From the NCBI RefSeq assembly GCF_949628265.1, contig NC_088786.1, positions 2,790,001-2,854,000 on the forward strand: a stretch of 64,000 bases of DNA. Reading direction: 5' to 3'. Under the pieces are notes generated by a model. That model was not told the DNA's origin, ran no database searches, and saw nothing but the letters and a program-made list of their open reading frames with translations. Shown in pieces: positions 1 through 10,843 of the stretch. How positions within the stretch are numbered: position 1 is the stretch's first letter; each line of letters begins with the position of its first letter. The position numbers and the translations under genes are program-made. This DNA is from Cloeon dipterum (lineage: Eukaryota; Arthropoda; Insecta; Ephemeroptera; Baetidae).

Positions 1-1290
1 TGTTGATAGCGAAAAAACATTATATTTGATGCGCCCAGTTCCGCGTTTTACTTGAACAATTGTTTTCTTGGTATGGGGGCATTCATACTTAATTTCTCAT
101 TGTTATTTTTCACTTTGAAATGAATAAATATATGGTATGGTATGGTATTGATAAAAAAATCACGTGATATGCAATTAGCGTGGATCGATACAAGGCGCCA
201 GTTGAAAATTATTTGAATCGTTGGATGCAATAAGCATTTGATTCTACAATTTTCAATAGTAAAAAAACTACATTTGTTACAGAAAAAAAAATTAAAATTT
301 TCAATTTTTCTCCAAATCTCAGCTTCTAATAGTCTGATTTTCAAAATCCACACACCACTAGACTCATCTCAACCTCTCCTAGATATTGGGAATAAATGAA
401 AGCAGACTTCATCCTCGTTGTTCTATTTCAATTCGTCGTTTTAATTCGTCATTTGGTCTTTGTAGCTAGCCTCAAGTGCTTCATGAATAGGACGTACTGT
501 TTGACGTCGAAACTATAGTCGAGGATTAAAACGACGAATTGGAATAGAACAACGAGGATGAAGTCTGATTTCATTTATTCCCAACATGAACACAACCTCG
601 AGTGGTCGCCTATTTTCAAAACTCTCATTATAGATAGTCAAAGTAGTCTAATGGTGAAAACCCTCCAACCCCTATTTTGCACTCTAAAAAACGCATATTT
701 TTACAATTTTTATTGTATTTTCAACTAACTGCGCAATGGATTTGGATATTTATCCCCCTTGAAATGACTTCAGCTCATTTTCATGGAACGTGAAGAAAGG
801 TCGAATGGTACGCAGGTTTTATATTTTTGACTCTTTCTGGAACCCGAAATTTAATTGACAAACTTTTTTTCTGAACGAAAAGGACGTTTTTCACCAAATC
901 TCAGCTTATATAAGCATCAGAACTACAGAACACTGCACACCGTTCTACTCATCATGACCACCCCTAACTAGATGTAGAAGTTGAAGGGTGTCAACCCCAT
1001 GTTAACCCCACAAAGAGAATGAGTCAAATTGCGATTAAAAAGGATCACACACAACTGAAGAGATAAAACGAACGCAGTTGTTATTGCCACAGTTATTTCT
1101 AATAATCCCTGACTGTGAAAGCGATCCATTCAATTGCATGTTCCATCCGTTCAATATACTAAACGAGCAGCCAGCCTCAGCCATTCACGAACAAACAAGT
1201 GTCAGTGAAGCCCTTTATGAATGGGGCGAAAGTGCTCCATCATTGATCACGCGGTGCGATTGCATTTTTTTCCCTCTTGCGAATGCGAAC
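1..1290. other. AT-rich spacer upstream of GPB5
   Basis: No exon with homology or convincing splice signals was recognised. The stretch contains a strong hairpin (separate entry) and fragments that recur elsewhere in the window, such as the sequence around 180-250, which resembles that near 3970-4060. The ORFs in it are short and mostly start with non-ATG codons. Confidence 0.5.
388..582. repeat. Near-perfect snap-back hairpin, MITE-like
   Basis: The arm at 388-444 and the arm at 525-582 are reverse complements over about 58 bases with roughly two mismatches, and they enclose a loop of about 80 bases. The ends read GGGAATAAATGA and its complement. This is the form of a small non-autonomous inverted-repeat element. 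No coding potential was seen, and no second copy was found in the window. Confidence 0.75.
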
Positions 1291-1573
1291 AAACGAAATA
1301 TTGCAATGCCTACCGCCCGCACCCACCCCCGCCGCCCCCGTCGTCTCGGTGATGCACCCCCACCCCGGGCGACTCGTGAATGAGTCGCGTAGTCATGAAT
1401 GAAGAGGCGGTAGGGCCGCCCCACGGCCGCCGAGGGTCGGCGGCGCCTTGCGAGGGCACGCGCCCTGCAGCCGCCAGTCTCCGCCCCCCGAGGTTTTTAT
1501 CAGGCAGCGCCAGGTGGACCAAAGGGCGAGCAACGGCCGGTGTCGCTCTCTTATCTCCGCATCCACTCTGCAG
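1290..1573 (+). promoter_or_regulatory. GC/CpG-rich promoter region and non-coding first exon of GPB5
   Basis: The sequence turns abruptly GC- and CpG-rich here. A strong donor, CAG|GTGAGT, lies at 1573/1574, and a matching acceptor (TTGCTAG|ACAAAAGG) lies at 1713/1714, only 8 bases before the GPB5 start codon. The simplest reading is a transcription start in this island, an untranslated exon ending at 1573, and a 140-bp intron. The exact 5' end cannot be read from sequence. The overlapping ORFs on both strands look like by-products of base composition. Confidence 0.6.
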
Positions 1574-1721
1574 GTGAGTGCTCCCGAAAGCGGCGCTCCA
1601 CGCGATTTTTCGAATTTAATCCGAGGGAGCGACCGCAAGGGAAATTACGGTCACCCGACTAGATTGCCCGCTGGCGACGCTGATTTTTCTCAATTTTATC
1701 CCATTATTGCTAGACAAAAGG

Positions 1722-2344
1722 ATGAGTGCGACCGTGCTGTTTGGCCTGCTGCTGCTGCTGGCGACGCAGGGCAGAGCCCAAATCGAGCTGAACCCCATCC
1801 TGGCCGACATGGCGCAGATCGACATGTCGAACACGCTGGGCTGCCACCGCCGTCTCTACAGCTACAAAGTCATCCAGTCCGACCCGGCCGGACGCTCGTG
1901 CTGGGACGTGGTCAACGTCATGTCCTGCTGGGGCCGCTGCGACTCCAATGAGGTCAGTTTATTACTATCAAAATTTCATTTAAATTCCGATCAAAAGTTT
2001 CGCCCGACCGCCAAGAATCTGGCGTAATTAATAATTCGGCAACAAAAAAGCAGCCTTCTCGAACATTAAAGGGGAGCGAACGGGATGGCAAATTCAACAG
2101 GTTTGCGTTTTAGATTTCAGACTGGCGCTTCCCGTACAAACGCTCGTTCCACCCGGTGTGCATGCACGACGACCGCAGGCCGATGTCCGTCGAGCTGAAG
2201 AACTGCGACGCGGACACACTGCCGGGCACGGAGCGGTACGTCTACTACGAGGCAGTGTCCTGCCGCTGCTCCGTCTGCAAGTCCAGCGAGGCCAGCTGCG
2301 AGGGACTGCGCTACCGGGGCCAGCGCTCCGGCAACAAACACTGA
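1722..2344 (+). CDS. GPB5: Glycoprotein hormone beta-5 (thyrostimulin beta subunit)
   Basis: This is a secreted cystine-knot hormone subunit that pairs with GPA2 and acts through an LGR1-type receptor. The coding exons are 1722-1952 and 2114-2344 (phase 0), giving 153 aa. Residues 1-20 form a signal peptide rich in Leu (FGLLLLLATQ). The mature chain has ten cysteines in the family pattern, including SCWD, MSCWGRC, CRCSVC and SCEGLRYRG. The intron falls between SNE and ISDWRFPY, the place I recall for the family. ATG 1722 is chosen because the in-frame extension upstream starts with TTG and crosses the 5'UTR acceptor. An AATAAA signal follows at 2430. GPA2 lies downstream on the other strand. 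Confidence 0.95.
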
Positions 2345-2429
2345 CTCATATTGTAATATTAATTTGTGTACAGTTATGGTAGAGCGTTGCAAAGAATAAT
2401 TTTTTGCGTTGCTTGTGTTTGACCATCTC

Positions 2430-2435
2430 AATAAA
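2430..2435 (+). terminator. GPB5 polyadenylation signal
   Basis: An exact AATAAA lies 86 bases after the GPB5 stop codon. No other gene on this strand is near enough to claim it. Confidence 0.7.
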
Positions 2436-2644
2436 TATGAACTAAAGCCAAATATACTTGATTAGAAACATCAGATTTTTTATTATGCGTCGCAAATACC
2501 CGTGAAAACTAGAAAAATGATAAGCCCTACCCTGAAAAAGGACACAATCTTGCCTGCTGTGAATAAAAAATTAAATAAAAACCGTCTTGAATCTGATTTG
2601 TGAAATTTAATTATTTATTGATTTTCGGAATTTCCAAAGGGTGT

Positions 2645-2945
2645 TCAGGATCGACATTTTGCGCACATTAGAGCGTTGCCAGAGAACCTGGATGGCTTTC
2701 AAAGGGTCGAATTGAATATATTCTGAAAGCTCTTAACTTGGCCGTTCCAACGGTGTGCAATTCTAGCAATTTGAACCAATAAAGAAACCCGTCAGACGTC
2801 GTTAAAGTGGCTACACATGTGAATCTATAATTTATATCGACCGCTCAAGGGCTACCCTGACGCCAGGGTTCCATTTTATACATGTTTCGAAGGTCTTTTC
2901 TGACCTTTGGTATGATTCCTAGCATGTTACGAGGGTAAAAATTAA
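2645..2945 (+). repeat. SINE-like element, copy 1
   Basis: This segment matches the reverse complement of 44690-44960 and 47690-47906. The shared core includes GGCTTTCAAAGGGTCGAATT, CCCGTCAGACGTCG and CCTGACGCCAGGGTTCC. The middle (about 2785-2880) resembles a tRNA, with a B-box-like GGGTTCCATTT and an A-box-like run around TCGTTAAAGTGGC. No target-site duplication was identified. Confidence 0.55.
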
Positions 2946-4017
2946 CCGAGAGTGCAATTTTGTTTCTAGCAATATTCACTTGATCTAAAAAACACCCGTT
3001 TTTCAAACTTTGACTCTTCGTGTCTCAAAAGCTATATTAAAATTTCCCCGACGCTCAGAAAGTATTTCATCCAAAGAAAAATATTATATATAATTTGGTT
3101 TTTGAGAAGTAAACAATTAAAAAAAAATAAGATTGCTTTAATTTGAAAAATTCCAAAATGTATGTAGTTGAAATTTCAAAGTCCTCCTAGGCATTATTAA
3201 AACTATTGAGTTAAATTAATTTTTGTGAACGCCAGTAGGCCCGTTTTCTCAGCTTCCACCCCGATTTTCCGGGAATACGTAATTAAAAAAATAGGATAAT
3301 GGTGCTAAAACAATAATTCATTTTGAAAATGTTCCAAAAACTGCTTACAAACTTATTGAGAGCTCTGTATTTAAAGTAGAAACATCAAATTTGCTAATTG
3401 AAATTGTAAAAGTTGGTGTTTCGGTGTTAATTGATGGATAATTTGATACCGCTCGCGGCGCTATTAATTACCAACGCGTCAATTCTCTCGCTCATCAATC
3501 ACCGTGACATTATTACGCAGGAAATTGTCAAGAAAAACAGCAGCACTGCTGGAAATGATGCAATACGAAGGCGCCGCGTGTATTCTTTTACGAGCTCGCG
3601 TGGGGCGAAAGAACGGGGGCGTAAAAGAGAGAGCCATACCACCCCCTTGCGCCCCTCTTAACGCAAATGCAGAAAATTTAATTACTCTGAGCGCGCCGGC
3701 GGATAAGGTAAATTTTAAAGGCAGACACGGCCGCCGCCGCTGCCGCCGCACTGACGGAAGCTTTTAAAATGCAAAAAAGAATACTGGAGATAAGGCACAC
3801 TCACTCACTCGCGAAACTTTTTCGCAGCAATGCAGCAGAGCTTTGTAATCAATGCCACTCGTAAATTAGCGCCTCAGGCGGAAAAGAATTCGGAAAAAGG
3901 TGCTGTTTAATTTAAATATCTGCGAAAGTCTAGAAAATACTTGTCTTGTTGCCATTGCATTGCTTTAAAAGTGGATCGACCCCGTGCGTCAGTTGAAAAT
4001 TATTTTAATATGACCAG

Positions 4018-4385
4018 TTGATCGATAAACAACTTGTTCTAATCAAAAGAGGCCTTGCTACAGTAAAAATTCCAATTTTTCAAATTTTCTCTGAAATTTA
4101 CACCGCTTGACCACATTTTCTTGTCAGATTTCAATTTCTCTGGTCGAGATGTGTCCAACAGCGTACGGAACCTTTAAGGGAATAACTCATTGTTGTGAAA
4201 TAAAATAAGATTTCAAGTAGGAAGACAGTCTTCAACATTTGAAAAGCATGCTAACTTTGCAGCCACTTTTCTCAAAAATTTGTCACTGCTACTTAGCTCA
4301 ATTTTGGCTTCAAATGAATCCTAAAAAATGAGTTCATGCATGGGCAATAAGGATTTTCTAGGATTTTGCAGCATCAATCCTCTTT
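4018..4385 (-). repeat. Interspersed repeat family B, copy 1
   Basis: The segment is a diverged reverse complement of 7218-7575. Shared blocks include GCATGCTAACTTTGCAGCCA, TCAATTTTGGCTTCAAATGA and CTACAGTAAAAATTC. Partial copies occur at 14893-15045 and 40290-40355, and related ends at 37141-37300 and 41331-41560. No coding capacity was seen. Confidence 0.65.
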
Positions 4386-7217
4386 TACCAAATTTCTAGA
4401 TTTTTTTCGCATGATTTCGATCCCTCTCGTCGCTATCTATCCAATGGTGTGCGAATTTTGAGGAAACATTCCCTAAATTGTGAAATAAATCGAGATTTTA
4501 CAGTAAGAAATAGCTGCAACCAAACTCTCGAGCCGATTTTCTCACAGACAACAATAGCCTTTTCCTCATTTTAGAAAGTATTCACAAATTTTCTGTAAAG
4601 CTTTTCTTTAAAACAAAAAAACCCGCAGCAACACGTGGGGGCCAGCCGGAATTGATCCTTGGGTCTCTTGGTGGCTGCGTCTCACTTGATCGCTCGCAGC
4701 AGTTAATTATCAATCGAGCACCCTCTCTCTCTGCGGTCATTTTATATCCCCTTTAACGCTAATGCACCTGTTTTAAGTGCTCCATGAATCTCAATCCGAT
4801 CAGCCGACCGCCGGTGACCTGTAGCTGACCGCAGAGAACTAGAGAAACGATTAATCATTCAATGCGGAATGCTGGGCGCAGCGCGCACGACCCCGTTGAA
4901 TCAAACAGTTGCTTTGTTGGTTGGTTTTACCTCGGCTATGTAGTTTTCGTCAAAGCAACTTCTTTCAAGGGGCCACCGCGCGCGTTGCTTCTTTCGCTAA
5001 CTCGATTAGGCGCGCTGGCAAGTTTGTGGTGCATTTCATTCGCGTCATGCCACGCCGATCCATTATTTGATCTCGGCTGACGCGTCGGCCGGGCGAAGGC
5101 TGCCTTGCTGCCTAATTTCGCTGCTTTGCTTTTTATCGCGCTGGCTGCGTGTGTGGATTTCCGCGAACGCGTTTTTCATTCTGAGCAGATTACTCGCCGG
5201 CAGCGGCAAGGGAGGCCTGCCCGCGGTAATAAGAGGCGCGTGCGTAAGTAATGGCCTCACCAGTCACCACCTTTTGCAATTTTTCTCCGACGCGAGAAAA
5301 CTGTTTGCCGTTTCCAGTGTCAAAAGGGCTGATTACGCTGATTGCTATTTTCTTAGCACAACTTGAGAAAGAGTTGATATCAAATTCTCTTTCAGCATTG
5401 TTGGGTCATTTTCCAGAGAAAATTGGATGTCTAGCTCTTGTTTCCACGCTCCACATTTGTCTTGGGAAATAAATTCACGCATGCTGGAAAGGTGAAAAGC
5501 AGCAGTCCGTTATCAGACGCAAATCAGCCCGCACTCAACCCCCAAACATCGCTTAAGTTCGCGTAAAGAATGGCTACATTTTTGAAATTATGGACAAAAT
5601 AGCCGTAATAAACAAAAATTATCACCAGATTTGAGTTTCTGATGGCCGGGAACACATGAAACGACGCCGCAAATACCATTTTTTAGCCTGGTTGAATTAC
5701 CACCCAAAACCAAGCCCCGGGAAGTGTTCAAAACCCCTCAGAAATGTTGAATATAATTAAAACAACCTCGAGTGGTCGCACTTTTCAAATACCCTCAGAA
5801 ATGTTTGGAATTTTTATGATTTAATCAAATTTGACCAAAATACATGCAAAACTGCATGACACCCTGATTTTCACGAGCAAAAATTTCACGCTTTTAACTT
5901 GCTGAACGTAATTATCTCAAAAATAAGGAGCAAAATATGACACAATTTTTAGTTTAGCTAATTCCCCATTTGTTGAAAAGTTCGACCTTAATATTGTGAC
6001 CTTGACCTGAAAATTCAGTCACCATGAGTATGTTGTTGAGCATCAAACCTAGAATATTTTACACTCCATTTTTTCTATATCAGAACAAAAGATAAATTTG
6101 CTTGGAAAATCGTATTTTTCCAAAGTGGCCTTGTGAAATAGGCATTTTTTAGAATTTCGACCCGAAATTTTCAGGTAGCTGACGGGTTCACCAATTTCAT
6201 TAATATATAAAGACCCTTACCAAGGGTGTTTTTTTTAAATTCATAACTTTCAAATTATGTTAATTATACCCTTGTTTCTAAAGTTCATTTGTCAATATCA
6301 ATTCATTTCATACTATCGGTGGGGGCTTTCATGAAAAAATAACCTTCTTAAATTAACCCTGAGGCAGAAGAGAATACAAAATTGATCGAGAGTAACGAGT
6401 TTTGGTCCTTTTGCCATTTTCATGCTATTTTTGTAAAATGATGTCAAGCCTTAAAGGGACCCAACAGGAAGAAGTCATTCATTATAATTAATTAAAATTG
6501 GGATGCAGTTCATAATTGGAGAGCAAATTAGTATTTTGTGTCAATTTTTCTGCCTTAATTATTTTTAACCTGGCAACAACTGTAAAGCTTTGGAATTGTG
6601 ATTTGATTTAAGCTTGAAACCTCCAAATATTTCAAAAGTACATTGATTAGCTAACGAGTTGCTCCCAATATTTCCCTTCCAGAGACTGATGCAATTAATA
6701 ATTCATTTTCCTCTGATATTGATCAAATGGTATGAATGAAAAGAAACTTTCAACTCAACTTGGGAAAATAAACGCTAAAAGCGAACGTCGAATCTTCGCG
6801 TTTTCATACTTTTCGTGTTTGTTTAAAATATTTAATCAGTATATTAAATGGAAATCCCATTCTTCGAGGTTCAGTATTTTGTAGAGGATGCATTGCAGCG
6901 TCTCAAGTTCAATTATTGATGGCCGGTTCGAAAATACGCCAAAACGGCTATTTTCGATCGAGTTTGCAGCGCTGTGGGACCGCACAACATTTAATGCGTG
7001 CATCACGCACATGGCCCCTGCGAATCGGAGGTTAGGCAACTCGCTCATCCGTCATGCATTGAGCCGAGTCTACCTACGTCAAACGTCATTCAATTAGAGC
7101 TCGCTTAATGGCTTGCTTGGGTTCTACATACTGATGGTTATGTAATGATCAACGTTTCCTGCAAGGTTTTTCAATTATAGTAAATATAGACATGAGGAAT
7201 CTTCATAACATGTTGTT

Positions 7218-7575
7218 TAAAGAGGATTGATACTGAAAAATTCTGGAAAATGCTTGTTGCCAATGCACGAACTCACACCCTCCGGATTCATTTGAAGCCA
7301 AAATTGACTGTACATTTTTGAGAAAAGTGGCAGCAAAGTTTGCATGCTTTTCAAATGGTGAGGACTGTCTCCTTACTCGAAATCTGATTTTATTTTACAA
7401 CAAAGAGTTTCCCTAAAAGGTTGCATACGCTGTTGGGCAGATCTCGACGACGAGGAATTTAAATCTACCAAGAAAATGTGGTCAAGTGCTGTAAATTTCG
7501 GAGAAATTTTGAATTTTTACTGTAGCAAGGTCATTTCTTGATTAGAACAAATTGTTTATCGACCAACTGCTTTTA
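7218..7575 (+). repeat. Interspersed repeat family B, copy 2
   Basis: This is the inverted partner of 4018-4385, about 2.8 kb away. It begins near AGAGGATTGATACTG and ends near AACAAATTGTTTATCGACC. Identity is moderate, so the insertion appears old. Confidence 0.65.
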
Positions 7576-8594
7576 TTGAATCCAACAATTCAAAGCTCTA
7601 ACCACGATTTTGCAGTCGAGGAAAGACCGGGGAGTGAATATTAAATTCTTGTACATATATTTCCCCGAAGAATTGGGCCTGGGGCGATAAATTCAGTTTC
7701 TTTCTCAAGTGCAAACACTGCGAGCAGGCAAGCAAATATTTAAGAGGCCACGATTGATGGAGCGAGAGAGGAACACACACGATCCCATTCGCGTCTTATT
7801 GCTTAATTCTTAGGGGGTCATTCAATGGTTTGGCCCGGATCGTGCAAATATTTGCAGGTATTCGTCTTCGCGCACTGCTTCAGGTAGGTAATAACAATTT
7901 TGCCGCGCGTTATCGTCGCACGCGCGGGATTTGCATAATCGCGGGAGCAGAAAGAAAAACAAGAGGTGAAAAGTTGATGTTTAAACAACACACAGAGCGC
8001 TGATGACTGCAGCAGAATTGAATTTGCATGCAAATGCGCGACCGAAAGGGGTAAACTGTGTGCCCCGGAGGCCTTCCGGCGGCGCGCGAGTGTCCATTTA
8101 TTTATTATTATGGCCACGAGAGCAACACGGCGGCGGGCCGCGTGACGTCACCAACGTAAGGCTGAGGTTGCACTTAATGACTCGGAAAAAAGCGGCTGCA
8201 TTGTTTGGCCGTATTTGCTGCCAGCGCAGGAAATTAAATTTCGAGTGAGATTTGTGGCCCATCCTTGGCAGTGAGTGATGCCTGCGCGATGAAAAGCGCA
8301 AACAAATCATCCCCTTTCCCTTCTGATAGGTACATAATATTTTGCTGTGAGTGTGACGTCAGTGCGGTACGCTCGTGCGGAATTGCGAGTAAATTTGCCT
8401 CGGAAAGACTCTGCTGTGACAGTTGAAAAGCGCCGAGTCGTTCGCTCTCGTGTCTCGTCACTCGCGCTTATTGTTCCGTTTGCGTTTTTATAAAGAAAGG
8501 AAAAAACAACACTGTGCCTCGCGACACGAGCGGCTAATTTGCAATTTCCTGAATTAATTATTTGAAGGTTTGGACTAAGAGAAACGAGGACGTA

Positions 8595-8616
8595 TTTATT
8601 TTTGTCAGCCTTTATT
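8595..8616 (-). terminator. GPA2 polyadenylation signals
   Basis: Two minus-strand AATAAA hexamers (plus-strand TTTATT at 8595-8600 and 8611-8616) lie about 290-305 bases past the GPA2 stop. Either could serve as the 3' end signal. Confidence 0.5.
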
Positions 8617-8900
8617 GTACAAGTTTAATAAATTTATACACAATTTTTAGAGAAATCAACAATATTAGTGCAACACACACGTTGTAAATATATCTCGGTT
8701 GCAAATCCTAATCCGCTGTTTTCTACAAAACCAAATTGATGACGACAAACAATAATTGACAAAATCGTAGGGAGAATTGAAAACACAACGCAAACGTTTC
8801 GGCTACATGGATAAAAGTGATGTCGGTGGCGCTGAATGACAAACCCAGCCTTTGAGATTCAGCGTCATGTGGAAGGAAGCGAAAACCGAATGGCGTTTCA

Positions 8901-10473
8901 TTAATCCTTTTTGCAGTGGTAACAGGAGCAGCTCTTTGCCGACTTGAACACCAGATTCCGAATGCCATCTTTGCACAAAACTTCAGCGGCCACCTGCAAA
9001 CAGATTCATGGGATTTCTTAATGAATGGACGGTGATATTAATGGTGAAAAGTAATCAGCTGGTCAGGGGAGGTCAAGATGAGTCTAACGGTGGGCAATTT
9101 TTGCATTTCTGATGGTTAGAACCAGAGATTTGAAGTTTGCAAAACACGAAGAAAGTTTTGCAGGGGAGTTTCTCGCAAAATTAATGGAAAACCACTCTTA
9201 AATTTTCAAACAACTTCCAAAATGTCATGGGACAACTTTTGAGCTCATTTTCAAAATTCCAAAATCCTCAGCTCATTTCCAAAGTCTTAATTAAATACTT
9301 AAATTAATAGTAGTGTCCTTTCACCTTGACCTAGGACATCAAATTTGGTGTTAGTATGATCGGGCTCGGATAGAGAAAACCAAAGCACACCTTATTTTTA
9401 GAATAAGATGAGATATTAAGGTCTCAAAGTTTCCAAAAATTGTCCCGTAAAACCATTAAAAATTCATTTTTTATGACACAAAATCTTCTAGACAGGATTT
9501 AAATCGGTGAATTTGCTTGACATCTTGCTAATTCTAACCTCCAACCCGTGTCCTTTCATCATTCTTCATATTAAAACCTTCACAAAAGATTTACCTAAGC
9601 AAGTTTATGTTTTATTTATTTTTTCTTCTTACAAAAAACACCAATAAATGCTTGTTTATTTATCGTGCAACCAAAAAGGTGATACAATCAGGATTTGAAA
9701 CTCACGTCTTCCGTCTCCATGATGTTGCAGCACTGTCCAACAGAGGTGACAACCTGGTGAGGGTTGGCGATCACAGTCTCCATCTCGGAGGGCACCGACC
9801 AGGACTCGCAGTAGCCGCGGCAGGCGTGGGTCGTGATGTAGAACTCTACGCAGTCAGGGATGGCCACTTTTCGAGTGTGGCCTGCAAGCAGCAAAAGAGA
9901 GATTTTCGCCTTTAAAAGAGGGCAAAAATGTGACGCGTTCATTTTGCAGATGTGCGGAGGCGCGTCAGAGACGTATGAATTAAAAGAGAACAAGCAAGCA
10001 AAGCAGTTCATTTCAGTAAGAGAGGGGCGGCATTGATTTTCACCGTCAGTTGAGCTTTTGTTTCCGCCCGTCGAGATGATAATAACAATAATAACACACG
10101 GACGACCTGAGGCGCGCCGAGAGTGTTGCTTGCACACATACACTCAGCCGCGAGGCTTAATCTCGCTCGGCCCCGCCGCCTGTTTGCGCTATTACTTTCA
10201 ATGTGCGGCGCGCGCGCGAAAAATTTCATTATTAGTGGCGTGTCGGATTAACACCACACGCGCGCGGATTAGCGAAATGAAGTCTGATTCTTTTGTGCCG
10301 CGCGTGATGGGATGGGACACCGTCCAATCTTTTTTAATTTCGCACTCACCGACTTTGTGGCAGCCAGGCCGCTCCCAGGCCTGGTCCTTTAGTCCCGTGG
10401 CCTCGCCCGTGTGCACAAGAAAGACCAACAGCACACAGCAGCAGGCCGCCACAGAGGCTGACACACGGTCCAT
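8901..10473 (-). CDS. GPA2: Glycoprotein hormone alpha-2 (thyrostimulin alpha subunit)
   Basis: This is the alpha subunit that dimerises with GPB5. The coding exons are 10473-10350, 9881-9706 and 8993-8901, joined in phases 1 and 0, giving 130 aa. Residues 1-27 form a signal peptide (CCCVLLVFLVHTGEATG). Ten cysteines of the mature chain fit the family, with GCHKVG, IPDCVEFYITTHACRGYC, GQCC and the C-terminal CSCYHCKKD. All three exons have consensus splice sites. An acceptor at 10477, three bases before the ATG, points to a spliced untranslated first exon near 12.3-12.5 kb. The gene is convergent with GPB5. Confidence 0.95.
9060..9480 (+). repeat. Interspersed repeat family C, copy in GPA2 intron 2
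   Basis: The sequence from GGTCAGGGGAGGTCAAGATG through TTGTCCCGTAAAACC is closely related to 60885-61270. A shorter piece recurs at 36140-36240. It lies wholly in the 8994-9705 intron of GPA2, antisense to the gene. No ORF or terminal repeats were found. Confidence 0.6.
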
Positions 10474-10529
10474 AAGCTGAAACGAGAAGAGGATAAAATG
10501 TACTTCACTGAGATGCTCGTAAATTGTTC

Positions 10530-10843
10530 AGCGGTCAATCGATTCCTATACTGAGGGTTAAACTAGGTTACAAATCGGGGGACATGAAAAAAATCATCCC
10601 TTTGGCGGTTTTTGGTCTGAAAAATTGCCAACAGACAAATCAGAGAAGCGTAACGACGGCAGCGCCACAACGACATTCAAGTGGCAAAGGCTTGTGGCGC
10701 TGCTGTCTCTGATTGGTCTGTAGCACTTTTTCAAACCAAAAATCGCCAAAGTAACGGATTTTTAAGTTTCTGCTGATTTTTGGTACGTCATGTCACATCA
10801 CTTAGGAATCGATTGGCGCTGTCAAAATTGAAATTCAAGTGCC
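10530..10843. repeat. Fold-back MITE family A, copy 1
   Basis: One end carries CAATCGATTCCT and the other AGGAATCGATTGGCGCTGTC, its inverted counterpart. The interior arms ATCAGAGA / TCTCTGAT and the GCGCCAC / GTGGCGC pair also fold back. Five further copies lie in the window. This one sits in the intron just upstream of the GPA2 start codon. Confidence 0.75.

Larger units (their letters stand above)
2950..8590. other. Long spacer between the GPB5 and GPA2 3' ends
   Basis: No gene was recognised in about 5.6 kb. The stretch is mostly AT-rich and holds two inverted copies of one interspersed repeat (4018-4385 and 7218-7575). GC-richer patches at about 3550-3770, 4850-5250 and 7900-8460 give ORFs on several frames without recognisable domains. 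These patches could be regulatory or untranslated transcripts, but nothing in the sequence decides it. Confidence 0.5.

Noticed and set aside
1215-1638. Overlapping ORFs on both strands in the GC-rich block before GPB5
   Set aside because: They are Pro/Arg/Gly-rich in all frames, overlap a clear splice donor and have no domain; they are products of base composition.
1707-1721. In-frame upstream start of GPB5 (TTG codon)
   Set aside because: It is not an ATG and it spans the 5'UTR splice acceptor at 1713; the ATG at 1722 directly opens a good signal peptide.
3431-3767. Possible small genes in the GC patch at 3.4-3.8 kb
   Set aside because: Three overlapping ORFs on two strands with no homology and no paired splice sites.
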